64,000 nt of DNA from Siphlonurus alternatus (GCA_949825025.1 OX463779.1:34668203-34732202), one strand, 5' to 3'; numbered from the stretch's first letter, positions 13,328-26,474 are shown. Numbers and translations are program-made. Notes: generated by a model not told the origin, from the letters alone.

Positions 13328-14638
13328 TGTTGGCACCAAAGCCCGAAAAAAATGCGCACATCTAGGTGTGCCTCTAGCGATTTGAGCAAAGCCCGATATT
13401 AACAAATATTTCGGGCTTAAATTTGCTCATTTAAATTTGATCATTTCTAGAAGTGCTCAAATCAAAAAAAGCAAACCCCGACGAGAAGTTTTATTTCGGA
13501 CTTCGCTCACTGTTTTGATCATTTCTAGAAGTGCTCAAAGCAAAATGAAAAATAATAATTAGAAATTGTGCCGTATTATAGTAATAATTTGTAATAAATA
13601 ATGAAACAATAAAATATTGTGAATTTACTAAAATTTTAATTACATCACTTTTTTAATTAATTGACATAAATGCAAATTTAACAGTTTAGCATAGCGCGTA
13701 TACATATATTATTTTTTTATTAAAAAAACATTTCTCTCTGAATTATTCAAGCCATACTGAGAAATACTGTTTTGTCACACTTTTTATATTAATATATTGT
13801 ATGTTAGTTAATTTAAATAATTTTTTACAGCTGATATATTATAAAACCATTTTATCTTAACTTATAGTACTTGCTAAGGAGCAAAGAGCTCCTCAAGATA
13901 GTACCAAACCTACCAATAATAAAAATTACTATCATGGCATTTTAAAATTCATGTAATTTTTTTTCTTTGCACAACATGTTTTAGATTGACACCTTTCTTG
14001 CAGTTGCAAAACACAAAACCTTGCTGTGAATTTGCTAATGCTGCTGCTGATCTGAGAGACTCTTTTCTTTGTCATGTATGGTACGTCATCTGAACTTAGA
14101 AATTGTTCATCTGCAACCTGGAATTCATTGCCAGAGTATAATTGTAATCATACCCTTTAATTATAAAAAATGAAAAAAAATTAAAAGTGTCTCTCAGTGC
14201 GACAAAATAGTATTTTTTCAATATGACTTGAATAATGCAGAAAGAAAAGTTTTAATTAAAAAAAAAATACTATACTGCAGTATACACGCTATTAATAATG
14301 TTAAAATTGTATTTTATCAATTATTTAAAAAAGTGATATAATTAAAATATTATTAAATTTATATTATTTTAATATTTTATTATTTATTGCTATAATTCGG
14401 CACAATTTCTAATTATTATTTTTCATTTTGCTTTGAGCACTTCTAGAAATAATCAAAACAGTGAGCAAACCCCGAAATAAAACTTCTCGTCGGGTTTTGC
14501 TTATTTTGATTTGAGCACTTCTAGAAATGATCAAATTTAAATTAGCAAAGCCCGAAATATTTGTTAATATCGGGCTTTGCTCAAATCGCTAGAGGCACAC
14601 ATAGATGTGCGCATTTTTTTCGGGCTTTGGTGCCAACA
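13328..14638. mobile_element. Inner inverted-repeat element with TGTTGG/CCAACA ends (Ginger-like candidate)
   Basis: The loop region of the large palindrome begins TGTTGGCACCAAAGCCCG (13328) and ends with its reverse complement (14638). The arms are about 450 bp (to about 13785 and from about 14185), clearly more diverged than the outer arms. Repeated words such as TTTCTAGAAGTGCTCAAA occur twice per arm. TGT...ACA ends and an integrase-type coding remnant in the centre fit a Ginger-like cut-and-paste transposon with most of its coding region deleted. TAATATA abuts both ends, but the flanks are also inverted copies and AT-rich, so a target duplication cannot be asserted. Confidence 0.6.
13949..14147 (-). 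pseudogene. Frameshifted remnant of a KRBA2-like integrase C-terminus
   Basis: The minus strand reads LQLYSGNEFQVADEQFL (from 14147), continues SSDDVPYMTKKR to 14061, then after a shift of frame reads SLRSAAALANSQQGFVFCNC (from 14059) and KKGVNLKHVV before a stop at 13949-13951. Recalled family pattern: KRBA2-like transposon integrases end with an LY-x-RN-x-F strand, a D-D-V-P segment, a V-SLR-(T/S)AA helix and a Cys-rich GF-x-x-C-N-C-K-K tail. The order and spacing match. A two-base loss at the V/S junction fits the frameshift, and the later cysteines of the tail are missing. The integrase core is absent. It is non-functional and lies in the loop of the palindrome. Confidence 0.65.
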
Positions 14639-14782
14639 TAATATATATATTAAATAACTGGTAATAATGTTTGTCTGGAAGTATAAAACTTTATTACTGA
14701 GACTACTACCAAAATACTCAAAATAGGACAGTTAAATTAGTGAACCCAATATAATCTACATATATTTTAATCTTCACATCCC

Positions 14783-14946
<164 letters not shown>

Positions 14947-15439
14947 ATTTTTATTTATTTTAATTTTTCCATCTCTATACAGTTGATTAGAAAAATATTT
15001 CATCACAAATTATATACTGAACTAATTTTTGTTTTGTTTTTTAATGTTTTTTCCTCCCGCCCCTCCTCCTTCTTCTTTTTATTCTTCTCCTCCTTTATTT
15101 CTTTATTTATATAATATATACTTAAGGGTAAGATAACACGAAACATCGATTGTTTTAGTCCCATTTGGTTAACATGTAAACCTTAGCAGCCTCATAATAA
15201 TTCTGAATTTTTTTTAGAGATAATTCTTAGCACCAAAAAAATTTAGAAAAAATGTCAAAACGATCGCTGGATCTGATTTTTTTAATATTAATTTATTAGT
15301 TTAGGACTCCAATGGGAAAGCTCGATCAATTATTTTAAAATTTTCTCTACATTTTTTTGGTATATTTTATTTTTATATCGGAAATTAAAAAAAAAAAAAA
15401 TTAAGCATTTAAAATTTAATAATTTTTTTTTTTTTTTCA

Positions 15440-15830
15440 ATTAAGTTACAGATACCACAGATCAACTGTTTGACGTAGTCCACTTTGAGTAACATGTAAA
15501 CCTTAGCAAATTGACAAAAATTCTGAAAATTTTTTGAGAGGCAGATATTAGTGCCTAGAAGCCGAATAAAAATTTCGAAACAATTAAACTAGCCGATTTT
15601 TTTATAATTAATTTTTTTAATTATTAGGATATAGGGCTTTCCCATTGAGAGACAAACTAAAACCTTAATATAAAAAAATCGGCTAATTAAATTGTTTTGA
15701 ATCTTTTTCTACGTCTTTTAGGAAATCTTATCTGCCTCTTAAAAAAATTTCAGACATTCTGTGAATTTGCTAAGGTTTACATGTTAATCAAAGGGGACTA
15801 CGTCGAACAGCTGATCGGTGTTATCTCTAC
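15440..15830. repeat. Hairpin nested inside the right arm
   Basis: Mirror image of the left-arm hairpin. AGTAACATGTAAACCTTAGC near 15489 and GCTAAGGTTTACATGTTAAT near 15768 face each other, with a further AACATGTAAACCTTAGC copy near 15170. Confidence 0.8.
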
Positions 15831-16134
15831 CTTCATCATTTACATAACTTTAATTGGAGAGACTTTATAAATTTAATGCTTCGACAATGTCAAAAGAAAT
15901 GTTGAATGAACTTATTGCTGCAGCATTCAATTCATTTTCCATGAAACAAATATAGATTTGAATTTCCCTCCCACCATGATACATTGTCCCATGAATTAAC
16001 GCATATAATTTACGAGTTAAAATAAATGAAATTGTGGGATTATATAGCACTAATTGAGCACTTTTTATTCCATTTCATTTTGGAATTCTTGCGGCAAAAC
16101 TTGCAAGTTTGGGGGGGGAGGGGGGTGCTGCCTT

Positions 16135-16712
16135 CATGTGTTTGAATTTTATTTGAAAATGAAGATGTTGAGCTGGAGCAAAACTTCTTACGGCACTAAT
16201 TAGCACTAATCGAGCACTAATTATTGCACCTAAAATTGGAATTAGTGCTGCAAGTGGGGGGGCTGCCGTGAAGTGAGCCCCCCATTTTTCCGATTTTTTT
16301 TTAAAGGAAGATATTGAGCTGAAGCAAAACTTCTTACGGCACTAATTAGCACTAATCGAGCACTAATTATTGCACCCAAAATTGGAATTAGTGCTGCAAG
16401 TGGGGGGGCTGCCGTGAAGTGAGCCCCCCATTTTTCCGATTTTTTTTTTAAATGAAGATATTGAGCTGAAGCAAAACTTCTTACGGCACTAATTAGCACT
16501 AATCGAGCACTAATTATTGCACCCTAAATTGGAATTAGTGCTGTAAGTGGGGGGGCTGCCGTGAAGTGAGCCCCCCATAATTCAAATTGGATTTGAACAT
16601 GTGTTTACAGGGGGGCTGATGTTTGTTTTATGGCACTAATTAGCACTAATTGAGCACCTATTACTGCACTTAAATTTGGAATTAGTGCTGAAAGTGGGGG
16701 GGCTCACTTCAC
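16135..16712. repeat. Right-arm tandem array of ~147-bp units (inverted)
   Basis: Reverse-complement counterpart of the left array. The junction word GCCGTGAAGTGAGCCCCCC occurs three times (around 16265, 16411, 16559) against four on the left. One whole unit has therefore been gained on the left or lost on the right, which shifts the symmetry centre by about 74 bp between outer and inner parts of the palindrome. Confidence 0.88.
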
Positions 16713-16727
16713 GCACATACTTTTTTA

Positions 16728-17425
16728 CCCTATTAAAGTTCCACTTTTTTACCCTATATACACATATAGGGAAAAAATATGTGTATACATATATACACAT
16801 ATACATTCAAACATACCTTCAATATTCAAAAAGACTTTATAGACGAAAGAAAATATATATTATATATAACGAAAAGGTTGAAAAAATAAAAAATAAAAGT
16901 TTGGAGAAAGAAAAAGAAAAGAAAAATATTCTTGTACTCTGGTAGCGTGCTGAGTGAAAAAAAAAAAAAAAAAATGTATAAAAAAAGTTTAAGTTTAAGG
17001 TTGACTTGATGTTGGAAATCGAACAGCGCATCAAGGAACGTTCTATATAAAATGAGAGGCCATGGTATAGACTATAGAAAGAGAGGAAAAAAAATCAACC
17101 AACATGAAGGGTCACAAACAAAATGTTATAATAAAATCATTACAAAATGACATCTTCTTTGTTTCATATCAAAAATAAAGTTTGTACTATATAATTTAGA
17201 GAATTGAACAAATGTTGTCTGAAATTATTGATAACTTGTACCTACAAAAAAAAATTATAAGACTATAATTACGTCACACAAATTAAAGACTTATCAGACT
17301 ATAGTTTCGTTCTTCTGTCTCTTTTTTTTTTCCTTTACCCACGTGGCATGCTGTCCAGTCTACTACGCAACCCATCAATATTGTCCCTAGGTCTCTATAT
17401 AGTTTCACTCACTTGTTTCCGTATG
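16728..17425. other. Non-coding sequence flanking the foldback element
   Basis: Begins with a second copy of the target-like word AAAGTTCCACTTTTTTACCC (16736), also present left of the element at 11100, showing local duplication of the insertion-site sequence. The rest is AT-rich with no gene. Confidence 0.6.
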
Positions 17426-17442
17426 TCCCTCTCCCTCTCCCT

Positions 17443-17534
<92 letters not shown>
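17426..17534 (+). repeat. (CCCTCT)n then (CT)n microsatellite
   Basis: Five CCCTCT hexamers pass directly into a pure CT run of about 80 bp. Long S/L and R/E open frames here are simple-repeat artefacts. Confidence 0.97.
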
Positions 17535-17537
<3 letters not shown>

Positions 17538-18530
17538 CTTCAATTGGCTTGAAGGCACGCCAAATTTGGTAACGTATAATGCATCCAGGGGAGGGTATAT
17601 TTTGTTGTATCGTCTCTTAGCTGTCTCCCAGCATATATATATTATGATGAAGGGGAGTACAAAATAAAAATGCATTTAACTCACCCAGAAAATCAACCGA
17701 GTGAATGATTATAATTTCTATCTTTTTCCCTCTTCTTATAAAATATATATAAATATATAACATGTACAGAGGATGAGGGAGAGAAAATAAAATGATTAGA
17801 TGCCTAGTGGAATTTTGATGACAAGAAACATGCGCTTAGTGAAGGCAACGTCATCGCTTGAGAGTATGATGCTGAGAGAGAATTATAAGGGGGGAATGAG
17901 GGTGTGCCAACCGAGTCAGGATAATGTGTTAAAGTACGATGCCAAGGGTGGAAGCCAAATAATAAAACTTAAGAAAAATCATATTATAAGGGAGGATTAT
18001 AAAATAACGGAGGGTATAGCGTTAGAAAAATCTCTAATAAATTCTATATGAATTGAACTTAAATCTGTTTGGTAATAGTGTCATGTTTTGAATATTTTAT
18101 TAACTTAAAAAAAAAAAAAAAAAAAAAATACCTTCTTGTAAAAGTCAGATTGTTTTCAATAAAATATTTCTGTTTCTAAAGTTCTAGTCAAGACACAAGT
18201 ATATAAAGTATTATAAATTATTTATATGCAACAGAAACTTCTTACAAACTTCAGTAAAAAATAATTTACTAGCTATTGATGCAATTTTACACTTAACGTT
18301 ATATATATATAATACATTATTATTTATTAAACCTCTGTTTTTTCATTTCTATAAATCGTATTTATTATCGCAATAAGCATGGTTTACAAAACTAGTTCAA
18401 AAGTATACTATACTTTACTGTTAATACTTAATGAAACCATTATTTTTACAATCTATTAAAATTAACAATATGATAAAGAAAAAAAATGGAATTAGATTTG
18501 TACCAAGAGGAAAACACTGTGGTTTCACGC
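17535..18530. other. Non-coding AT-rich sequence
   Basis: An 83-codon frame at 17800-18051 has no recognisable domain. An A22 tract is near 18107. Nothing else seen. Confidence 0.55.
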
Positions 18531-19505
18531 AGTAATTTTCTATGTGCCAAGTTTTAAAAAGTTTGCAAGTGCTGAAGTGAGAAGAGAGAGACGAGAGAGA
18601 GTACTACTGCAGCAGCGGGCGGCGGTCCGCGTGGCGAAACGCGCCAAGACAGAGAAGTAATTTGTTGTGGTGGCACCGTTACCTTGGGGAAAACGAAGAA
18701 AAGTAGAAGAAAGCCGAGGCAGATTGAAAACACATGCAAAGTCAGCACTTTTCGTCTTCAGAGTCTCCATTCCGTTGCTCAACAAATTCTTAAGTACTAA
18801 AATAACTCTCCATTATACCCCCATGTAAATTTAGGTGACATCTCTTGCTCATATTTCGAACCAAACCCACATATTATTGATACTACCTGTTTTGTCATCA
18901 TACCATGTAGAGCAACAGAAGAAGTAGCGTGTGTATATGTTCTATACTATAGTGTAGACAGAAAGCTTTGAGAAACGAGAATGAGCAAAGCTGTAGCAAT
19001 GCTGCTACTGACACTATACACCAACTCATGGAGCCCAGGTGGGAAAAAGAAATTAAACCTATATATGTATGGTGAAAATGGGAAAAGAACGTATAATAAA
19101 AAGAAATACTGTTTGGTGTAGAAAGAAAAAAAAAACAGAGGTTAGCATTTAAAAACTATAGACTTTTTTTTCAATAGGAAAAGTATCGATTTTTGTTATG
19201 GTGTAAGAATGGTTTGGGTGGCGCTACAATTACACCGCGGGAGTGGAGACAGCACCACCACCACGCCATGACGAACCCATACACTGGTCCGTCGCTCGCT
19301 GCTTGCAGCAGGATCGAGGAGAGCTCAAGAGGAGCGAGAGGCAAGTTAGATGGAGCGGAGCCGATAATCCGCTTCGCTGATGCTTCAACCAGAAACCCGC
19401 AAGCTTGGCGTTTTCTTCTTTTCCTTTGCTCCTCTTCTCTCTCTTCCCACTTTTTCCTTCAGATACACTGCAATTTTACCAAAGTAACCATGACGTCATA
19501 AAAAA
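18531..19505. other. Two GC-richer islands (18540-18790, 19190-19500)
   Basis: Non-repetitive, GC-richer patches. The first has minus-strand frames of 64-81 codons, the second a plus-strand 102-codon frame; neither matches a family. TGACGTCA at 19491-19498 ends the second. More likely regulatory or untranslated than coding. Confidence 0.4.
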
Positions 19506-19799
19506 TCCAACACACGAAACTGTTGTCAAATACACAGTATGATTATTATTTATTTGATGAGGTGTAATTTATAGTAAAGATTTTATCTTTAATTTTCTTA
19601 CAACTTATTTTAAGATCTTTTAATAAAATTAATACCTGGATCATGTTATATAATTATAATGAAGGCACAATATGTTAAAATGAAGTATGTATTTCACAAA
19701 TATAATAAATAAAAATATAATACAGTATATTATTTGTTTACCTTATTTATTTTTCATTTTATCTTGGGACCAAAATGTACAACATCAGCTGACAGAAGG

Positions 19800-20000
19800 G
19801 TGCTGTGACGTCACAAGGCTTGGTTATGAATCGCATGGAAAGTCGTGATAAGGGAGAGAGCGTGACTGGCTATGCAAACACGAGCTAGGGAGTCACGTGA
19901 GCCAGCGAGTGCGGAACATCCCGCTATGCAAATCACCAGCGCCAATGCAGCCAGTATATTGATAGTTCCCGAGAGATCAATCTACGTGTATACCACAGAT
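19800..20000. promoter_or_regulatory. Candidate enhancer: CRE, octamer and E-box cluster
   Basis: Within 200 bp of non-repetitive, GC-richer sequence there is TGACGTCA (19806), CTATGCAAAC (19870), CACGTG (19894) and CTATGCAAATCACC with a perfect octamer ATGCAAAT (19926). No open frame explains the conservation-like complexity. It is a candidate intronic regulatory element. Confidence 0.4.
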
Positions 20001-23000
20001 TGGAGCCAGCGATTACGTTAAAATAACTAGTGTTTTAACACAAATTTCACCACAGGTCATGGAATACTCCCCTTTAAGTACGAAGGTATTATATTGAAGA
20101 CATTGACCTGCATTGCCATCTTATAAGATCTTTAATTAAATATTATTCTTTAAATTAAAATTCATATCGTGCATGAATATTATAAAAATTAAAAAATTCT
20201 TAAATTTTATAATCTGTTTATTAAAATTCATGGTCATTAATTTATTTTCATATTTCTGGCTGTAAATTTCCACAATTCAGTATATATTTTGAGCTTCCAG
20301 TTGCCGGCATATAACTGGAGTGACGTATATAAGTGCAGGAAGGCAGCAAGCAACTCTGCCGCAGAGGAGCGGTCTCAAGTTATTAATAATTCGTCAGGCC
20401 AAGGGGGAGAAAAAGTTTGCTTTACTGATGGGAAAAAGCTTGATGCATACATCTCGCTGATGATGATGTCTTTTCACTCTCTCTCTCTCTCTTTACACTT
20501 CTATGCTTTTTTTATTATTATTATTTTTACTAGTATACTGTACTTCCTTCAATGTATACAACATAACAGTACAGAGAGATATTCAAAAGATGAGATAGAA
20601 AATATAAAAAAAAAAAGCTAACAACAGCAATATGAATAAGACTCGATCTTTACTTTACTCCTTCCTCGTACATTTTTGTTACCTTTTTATTTTTATTTTT
20701 TTAAACAACAACCTGTGTTTGTTTTATTTTGTATTATGTGATATTTTTGCAATGTCTGAAGCTACGGTTACAATTACTATGCAATGTATATACTGTAGTA
20801 ATAAGAAAGAACATTCACCATTGCAACATCCATATCAGTAGTGACATTTCTTTGTCCTTTATTTCTTCTCATCTCTCTAGAGTACAATTTGCAGTGGTAG
20901 AAATAAAAGATCAAAAGAATTTACCATGTCAAGTATTACCTAAGGTGTCATCTAAGTAAGTGCATATTTTCTTTTAAGGCAATAAAGTTGACTCAAGAAC
21001 TTTTTAGAAAGAATTTTTATCATTGTATACTTTTTTTTTTTTTTACGAATATCCAAATAGAAAATAAAACATTTAAAATTAAATTGTATAAATCAGCTTT
21101 TACTTGAAGATATAACTTTATAAAAGTTGTAAAAACGAAATTGGGTGATAGTAAAATGCAATAAAATTGCCTGAAGGCAGGAAATAAAGAAGATTAAGGA
21201 AGCGCAGATCGATAGAATGGAAATTTTTATGCAATGTAGTTAACTACACATTTTACATCAATCGAGTTTTTACATTCAGGGGCTATATTGATTACTGATT
21301 ACTAATGTAGTTTGCAATAAACAAAAAGCAAAAAGCAACAAACATGTCAATAGTTCACTGAGAGGAAATTTTTGTTAAATTTTTAGAATTTTACTTTAAA
21401 TACCAATTGATTTATTTCATTGTAAATAAATAATTAGAATATCTTTGTATTTTTATTTTTTCAAAATTTTAATTAAATGCATTCCAAAAACATTTAATTC
21501 CAAATATGCTAACCAGGCAGACACTTTGTATATACATTTGTAAAACGCATAGTTTTCGTTTTAGATTTATAAAAAAAAAAAGTAGCAAACAACAAATTAT
21601 TCATGTTATACTATACATTATTACAAAATTTGCTTAAATTTTTCATGGTGGTTATAACAATTCCATAGAATTAATACATGAAAACAAATTTTAAATAATT
21701 TTAATATTTTATTTCATCATAAGCACGTTACACTGAATATAAAATTATTAATATATTACTATTATTTTTAATAAAGAATCAATATTTATATTTATTTTCT
21801 GGTCAGCATAAAATGATACAAAATATTATGTGGTTATATTTATAAATTGTGTTAGTATTTAATATACAGAAACTATGTACATATTAAAGCTCGGCATTTT
21901 AGTATTTGTTTATCATTGGGTACACACAAATTTCTGATTAGCTTGCGGATTTACTGACGAAATGAATCAGTTTGCTCGTACATAATAAATATATGTATAC
22001 TCTCTCCCTAACATCACATGTATGCAATGCCAACCACAGCTAAAATGTATTTAACGCCCCATTTATCAGGTCTGAGGGATTCACAGTACCGCCACCAGTG
22101 GTGAGGTCTGGTATTAAATCTGCTGAACTATCTATATGTAGTGTTAGCCGCCATTCCAATGTATTTCATTGCAATGGATTAACACTAAAATTCCTATCAC
22201 ATCAAGCATGACTCACTGAACTAACATCAATTAGCCTGCTAACATACAGCCAATGGCATGTACAGTCAGCTAACTAATACTACTACCAGTAATTCCAGTC
22301 TCTCTATATAATTTATATATATGTCAGGAATAACTGATGGATACACGATAAAACACAGATTGACAAATTTGATTGTATAGTATAGGCAAGTGAATGAAAT
22401 AAATGTGCTCCTATTATCATGCTTTAAGGAAATAACTTTTATAATATCCTTGATGACAAAAATCTAACTTTCAATCAATTAAAAAATTAGTAATAATAAT
22501 AATGAGCCTTTGATCAACGTAATTTTGGCCCATTTCCTTGGAGTCGTCGTAAATATTGTAACTAAAATTAAAAAAAAACAAAACAAGAACAATATTAATA
22601 TAAAATAATAAAATATCTTGAGGTTATACAGAAGCGTCAATATCACTCACATAATTAACACTTTAAAGACATTATTTAACGTTAATAAAAATGACATCTC
22701 ATGAGTATTAGTATCTGTTACATTGTCAATTTAAATGTGTATTGAAATATATTATTATTTTCCATATTCTTTTTAAAGTGTTTTGTGTAAATAAAAAAAA
22801 AATAACTAAATAAAAAAATATGTATTATAGAACCATGCATGCAGGTTTATGATACAGTATGTAAACCCATGGCATGTAATGAAAATAAATTAATGATACA
22901 CAATATTGACGAGTATTGGATGTGATCTGGAACCGATCACAAGATGATATAAAAGTTTTGTGATATAATGGGGAGGGGGAGTATTGAAGAAAGAGGGGTT

Positions 23001-23413
23001 GTAGAGTGAAAGGAACGAAATACGGAGCTAGGGAGGTTGTAGAGAGGTCAGCAATACGAAAATTGAATTCCAGTCAATTTAATTTAGCCTCTTGAAGAAA
23101 ACCAGGAGACTAGGGGAGGACTCGTTTTCTTATCATGATTCTCCACCCTTGGGTCGTATGTCCTAATCAATACAACGGTATATCCCTCCCTCAGAAACCT
23201 CTATCAATCATCAAGCATACCCTATATATAATATAGCGTTGTCATACTACTATGCTGAAGTAGAAAAAAAAAATCGATCTTTACTTATTCTTTAAAAAAA
23301 AGAAAAATGTATAGCTCAGCAAAATCTGTAAGCGAGGAAGCTGAAATGAAGGTAAGATGAGATTCTAGAGAGATAGGGAACAACTTCATGTCTTATTAGT
23401 GAGCCATGGTAAC
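20001..23413. other. Non-coding sequence
   Basis: A GC-richer patch at 20290-20450 and a complex patch at 22020-22280 (with CCGCCACCAGTGGTGAGG). Otherwise AT-rich. No gene recognised. Confidence 0.55.
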
Positions 23414-23421
23414 GTACAAAT

Positions 23422-23641
23422 CAAGGTTGGCTTTATACAGGTTAAGCCTCCGATTTGACCAATGTTAACGGGCTTAGTCAATCAGATTCAAGTATTCCAG
23501 GACCCATCGTGCCGCGAAACTTTGAATGCGCCCATGATGCAATGCTATTTTTGAATTTTCGCGGTGCAATGGGTCCTGGAAATAGTGGAAAAATGACGCA
23601 CGAAATACGCACGTGGCTTAACCTGTATAAAGCCAACCTTG
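23422..23641. mobile_element. hAT-type MITE with 8-bp target duplication
   Basis: Ends CAAGGTTGGCTTTATACAGG and its reverse complement form terminal repeats of about 28 bp over a 220-bp element. GTACAAAT is repeated directly at 23414-23421 and 23642-23649, an exact 8-bp duplication as expected for hAT elements. An internal inverted repeat (CCAGGACCCATCGTGCCGCG and its diverged partner) surrounds the centre. It has no coding capacity; the open frame across it is incidental. Confidence 0.85.
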
Positions 23642-24003
23642 GTACAAATAACATCTATAGCTCGCTTTTCCAGCAAGAAAAAAAAAAAGAAAAATGTAAT
23701 ATTTTTTTTTTTTTTTTTAAAAAGCCTTATAAGAAAAACTAACTTGCTTTCCTGATATGTTTCTCAATATCTCAATCCATACCATTCATTTTATACGTCA
23801 ATTACATAAGAAAAAAAAAATATTTTCAATATTAAAATTTTATACATATATAAATATAATATTCAGTGAACTGAAAATATAATTTGCAACAATTTTTTGT
23901 AAGTTTTATCATAGCAATAATATTGTATAGGGTAAAAAAAAAAAATGGCTGTTGGCATGAAAATTATGTTTACAAGGAAATGATGATTTGAAGGAGCGGT
24001 TTT

Positions 24004-24060
24004 GTTGTCAAGGCAACACCGATCAGCTGATAATAATAAACTGACGGTTGCTATGACAAC
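24004..24060. promoter_or_regulatory. Pair of RFX X-box-like sites
   Basis: GTTGTCAAGGCAAC (24004-24017) and GTTGCTATGACAAC (24047-24060) are both imperfect palindromes close to the RFX consensus GTTGCCATGGCAAC, 29 bp apart. In animals RFX factors drive ciliary and neuronal genes through such sites. No adjacent gene is recognised, so function is inference. Confidence 0.45.
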
Positions 24061-26400
24061 GATGGCTTTAACAAGTTGCGTCGTAACACCTGGTATAAAG
24101 GCGGCGGCTATTGTAGTGCACGATATGCTAGATTAATGCGAGAAACTTAACCAATTATCTCGACATATAGTGCTTCATTAATTATTGCTGTAATTTAGGA
24201 TGGTTGTATTTACATATAATTGGTTATATGCTGGAGGGCCTTACACATGAACAGTAAATTTTAAAATAATAAATCGATAAACTATATGCTTTTGGCTAAT
24301 TTTTTATTATTATTTTAATGTTATAATTACAGTTTTAAAAAATTAGGTCGGTATTAAGAGGTATTATGAAGCCTAATTACATATACAATTTTAAAGCGAC
24401 GAGAATTTTCCGATCAATTTATGGATTTGGACACCAAGTTCAGGAGTTTAATGGTTCACGATTTATTTTCGCTACTATATCAGATTGTTGATCTTGTTTT
24501 GCATTTGTTGTTTTATATTCAATATTGTCTTGTCATGAAGCCAGTATACATTTACTATTAACTAGATATTGTAATGTCAATAAAAACATAAGCAGCATCT
24601 AAAAATCAAATTTAATTAAACATCAAAGTTTGTTTATAATATTTTTCTCAACAAAAATCTATAAACTATAAGTGACATTTGATTGATAAAAAAAATGTAG
24701 GACTGAAAGTTAAATAATTCACTTTCATGTCTGTAAAACGTATAAGTTTTTTAGCTGATTCTGCTATGCGTGGGTTCATTAAGAGCTATAAAGTTCTTTA
24801 CTATTCACGCCCCACTGACTGTCTCCCTCCCTCTTTCCGTGGCCGCTCGAATCAACCTGGGGGAGGGATGAAAGGGGGTGGAGGAGGGTCTCTCATTATC
24901 GCAGGCGACACCACCACCGCGTGCGCCTGACATCCCCCTTCGCACCCCCCGGGCACCCTAGCTTTTGCAAGGCGACAGCCAACACTATAACCTTTACGAT
25001 TTTAAATGAGAGCATGAAAAAAATATATAATATCCTCAGATTGAACTTTTTTCTTTTTTTTTTTTCAAAGAGAAAATGATGAGGGAGAAAAAAAAAAGAA
25101 TCGAAAAGTCATCAATGTTATATACAGTTAAATTACCATCGTTATGCTCTATATAAAATCATCAGAGTATTAATGAAGAAATATTTTTTATATAATATAG
25201 ACTTCACATTAACTATTGTATTGAGTACTCTATTAAAGCTATAGAAAATTTGAAGGGAAAGGGGTGCATTGGTGAGAGAGTATATACTATGAGAAAAAGA
25301 AAAGTTTAATAATTTATAATGAGCTCATGTTCCTATATACATGATGTTAAGAACTATATAAAAAAAAATTGATGAACATTGAATGAAGCGATATAATCAT
25401 GGAAACTGTTATATTATATAAATATATACAGACAGATATATAATAATACAGTATAATAATATTGATGTATCAATAAATTAGTGTCAAAGTATTGATTTTT
25501 TTTATAATAAAATACAATAATAGTAATGCATAATATGCAAGAATATTTTGACAAAATTAAAAATCAAGGACATTTCTGAGATCCATAATGCAACTGTAAT
25601 TTTGATATTAAAATAATAATTGAGTTAATTTGAATTTAATTGAAGAGCGTTATTGTAGCCTACAAAAATAACAGGAAATTGAAGTATTTTCTTTAATATA
25701 TAATCTTTAATATAGATAAAAATCTTATTTTATTTTAAGGGTTTGTACCATATTAAAAAATATATATTATATATAGAAAAGGGGAAAAAATAACGATACC
25801 AATTTATGAGAGGGAAACAGAAAAAAAAAGCTCTGAGAATGAAAGGTAATGGGATATACCTTCTTTCAACATCACGACTAATGATCTGTGTACAGAGCCT
25901 AGCAAAAAGTATACCATCCAACTAGGGCAATTGAATTTCATTCTTGTTTTATAATCATAAATTTCAAGCTATGTAATTAAAATTATGCTTGTACAAATTA
26001 CATTCCAATTAATATTGTCAGTAGTGAAATTATTTTTTGACGGTAAAAAAATATAAAATTTAGATCAGAACATAGAGAACAAAATGACTGTTCACTTTCT
26101 GAAGTAAAAAAGTACTTAAATTTCAGTCTAGTTTTTGAGATATTAATTTTTTTAGTTGAAAAAGATGCTGATTTGACTTGATTTGAAAATGGCCGCTAGA
26201 TTTCCAATGATATTCTCACTATTTATATCCTGAATATCTCAAAAACTAGACTGACTTTTGCTGCAGTTTTTTTTTTTTTTTTTTTTTGCTGAAAATTTAT
26301 GTTGTAATATAAGGAAGGTTTACTATAATTTTCAGAGTGATTCACCATCTCCTAAGACTAGTGACAATAACCCTTTACAACAAAAAGATTTAAAACAATA

Positions 26401-26474
<74 letters not shown>

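Noticed and set aside
17348..17675. Long Ser/Leu and Arg/Glu frames; similar ones at 41866-42151
   Set aside because: Pure CT microsatellite translations.
19193..19501. 102-codon plus-strand frame in a GC-richer island
   Set aside because: No domain, no flanking splice sites of quality; more likely regulatory sequence.
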